The notes under the pieces were generated by a model. The model saw only the letters and a program-made list of their open reading frames with translations. It ran no database searches and was not told the DNA's origin. Position numbers and translations under genes: made by a program. From JBNJDW01 sp051745265 (GTDB lineage Bacteria > Pseudomonadota > Alphaproteobacteria > Micavibrionales > CSBR16-224), in the NCBI GenBank assembly GCA_051745265.1, contig JBNJDW010000104.1, positions 1 to 6,599 of the forward strand: a DNA stretch of 6,599 bases. Direction: 5' to 3'. Each line of letters starts with the position of its first letter. Position 1 is the stretch's first letter. Shown here in pieces: positions 5,380 to 6,599 of the stretch.

Positions 5380-6522
5380 ATGTCTGACCGTGTGATGATC
5401 TTTGATACCACGCTTCGTGATGGCGAACAGTCGCCGGGCTGTTCTATGGATTTTGATGAAAAGCTTGAAATCGCCGCCATGCTCGACAGCCTTGGCGTTG
5501 ATGTGATCGAGGCCGGTTTCCCCGCCGCCTCCGAAGGTGATTTCAAATCGGTCGCGGCCATTGCCAAAAACACCGATCACGCCATCATTGCCGGATTGTG
5601 CCGGGCGATGGAAAAGGATATCACCGCCGCTGCCGAGGCCATCAAACCGGCAAAACAGGGCCGGATTCACACCTTTATTTCAACAAGCCCGCTGCATCGT
5701 CAGCATAAACTGCAAAAAAGCGCCGATGAGGTTCTTGAGCTGATTACCTATTCGGTTTCTCTGGCCCGTGATCTCTGCGATGATGTCGAGTGGAGCGCCG
5801 AGGACGCCACCCGCACCGAACCCGATTACCTGTGCAAAGCCGTTGAAACCGCGATCAAGGCCGGGGCCCGCACCGTCAATATTCCCGATACGGTCGGCTA
5901 TGCAACGCCGAAAGATTATTTTGAGATGATCGCCATGCTCAAAAACCGCGTGCCCAATATTGATCAGGCGGTGATTTCAACCCATTGCCATGATGATCTG
6001 GGCCTTGCCGTGGCCAATACCATCGCCGGGGTCGAGGCCGGGGCCCGCCAGATCGAATGCACCATCAACGGCATTGGTGAGCGCGCCGGAAATGCCGCAT
6101 TGGAAGAAATCGTCATGGCCTTTCGCACCCGTCAGGATGTTTTGCCGTTTACCACCGGCATTGTCACCGAAAAACTTTATCCGGCGTCACAGGTATTATC
6201 GGCGATCACCGGTGTTGATGTTCAGCCCAACAAAGCAATCGTCGGCGCCAATGCCTTTGCCCATGAAAGCGGTATTCATCAGGACGGTATGCTGAAAAAT
6301 GCCATGACCTATGAAATCATGACGCCGGATTCTGTTGGTCAGAACGCCAGCAATCTGGTATTGGGCAAACATTCAGGCCGTAATGCCTTTCGCAGCCGCC
6401 TTGTCGCGCTGGGCTATACGCTCGATGAAGCAGCGCTCAATCAGGCGTTTAAGGATTTCAAGACTCTGGCCGATCAGAAGAAACTGATTCATGATGATGA
6501 TCTGATCAAACTGGTTTCTTAA
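5380..6522 (+). CDS. leuA: 2-isopropylmalate synthase, short form lacking the regulatory domain
   Basis: Catalyses condensation of acetyl-CoA with 2-oxoisovalerate to 2-isopropylmalate, the first committed step of leucine synthesis. The 380-residue product has the HMGL-like TIM barrel with FDTTLRDGEQSPG at 8-20 (catalytic R13, metal ligand D14), HTFISTSPLH at 97-106, the metal-binding H202-C-H204-D-D and GERAGNAALEE at 233-243 (N238). The subdomain motif FAHESGIHQDG is at 293-303. The best match in motifs is LeuA rather than homocitrate or citramalate synthase. The ATG at 5380 has AGGGAG 7 nt upstream; the longer frame from TTG 5356 would begin at about the transcription start. The usual LeuA is about 510-530 residues with a C-terminal leucine-binding dimer domain; here translation stops right after the linker-like end DDDLIKLVS. 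No continuation of that domain is visible in the other frames of the remaining 77 nt, so it is not an obvious frameshift. The enzyme may be insensitive to leucine. Confidence 0.93.
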   Translation: MSDRVMIFDTTLRDGEQSPGCSMDFDEKLEIAAMLDSLGVDVIEAGFPAASEGDFKSVAAIAKNTDHAIIAGLCRAMEKDITAAAEAIKPAKQGRIHTFISTSPLHRQHKLQKSADEVLELITYSVSLARDLCDDVEWSAEDATRTEPDYLCKAVETAIKAGARTVNIPDTVGYATPKDYFEMIAMLKNRVPNIDQAVISTHCHDDLGLAVANTIAGVEAGARQIECTINGIGERAGNAALEEIVMAFRTRQDVLPFTTGIVTEKLYPASQVLSAITGVDVQPNKAIVGANAFAHESGIHQDGMLKNAMTYEIMTPDSVGQNASNLVLGKHSGRNAFRSRLVALGYTLDEAALNQAFKDFKTLADQKKLIHDDDLIKLVS

Positions 6523-6531
6523 ATTACACTT

Positions 6532-6599
6532 ATGTTCAGCCGCCTAAAAAAATCTAACCTTAAAAAACCGGATCTGCCGACCAGCCTTATGCTTGAGGA
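6532..6599 (+). CDS. Start of an unidentified gene, cut by window end
   Basis: An ATG 9 nt after the leuA stop opens a frame with 22 codons in the window, beginning MFSRLKKSNLKKPDLP, basic at first, with no stop before the edge. The close spacing suggests co-transcription with leuA. No clear Shine-Dalgarno is visible and the product is not recognised from so little sequence. Confidence 0.45.
   Translation, partial: MFSRLKKSNLKKPDLPTSLMLE

Overview
This 6.6 kb window reads as chromosomal DNA from a Gram-negative bacterium of moderate GC, most likely an alphaproteobacterium. The support is an ECF sigma factor resembling the EcfG (general stress response) type, two promoter-like sites matching the EcfG consensus GGAAC-N16-17-CGTT, and a LON-domain/Trm112 gene pair of the kind found in alphaproteobacteria. 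The taxonomic call is inference; there is no rRNA or other firm marker. No mobile element, CRISPR array, tRNA or rRNA was seen.

The left two thirds is a regulatory cluster. It holds a winged-helix response regulator (1-692, minus, cut by the window edge, GTG start), a divergent ECF sigma factor (884-1423, plus), and a 750-residue hybrid histidine kinase (1508-3760, minus) with CHASE3, PAS, HisKA, HATPase and receiver domains. The sigma factor and kinase genes converge on one strong hairpin terminator. Next come a 58-residue DUF1328 membrane protein (3849-4025, minus) and a 63-residue protein (4157-4348, plus) that resembles the N-terminal sigma-binding part of an anti-sigma factor. The last two genes diverge from a 131-bp region carrying two opposed EcfG-like promoters, which suggests both belong to a general stress regulon.

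The right third is housekeeping: a LON substrate-binding-domain protein (4422-5072), a Trm112-family protein (5102-5308) and leuA, 2-isopropylmalate synthase (5380-6522), which has its own extended -10 promoter. The leuA product is only 380 residues and stops where the C-terminal leucine-sensing domain would begin. A further reading frame starts at 6532 and runs off the window.

A plausible working model, not proven by sequence, is that the kinase and response regulator sense envelope or environmental stress while the ECF factor transcribes stress genes. The small anti-sigma-like protein would then act as a soluble feedback element made from a sigma-dependent promoter. The most unusual points are the back-to-back EcfG-type promoters, the minimal anti-sigma-like protein and the leuA product without a regulatory domain.
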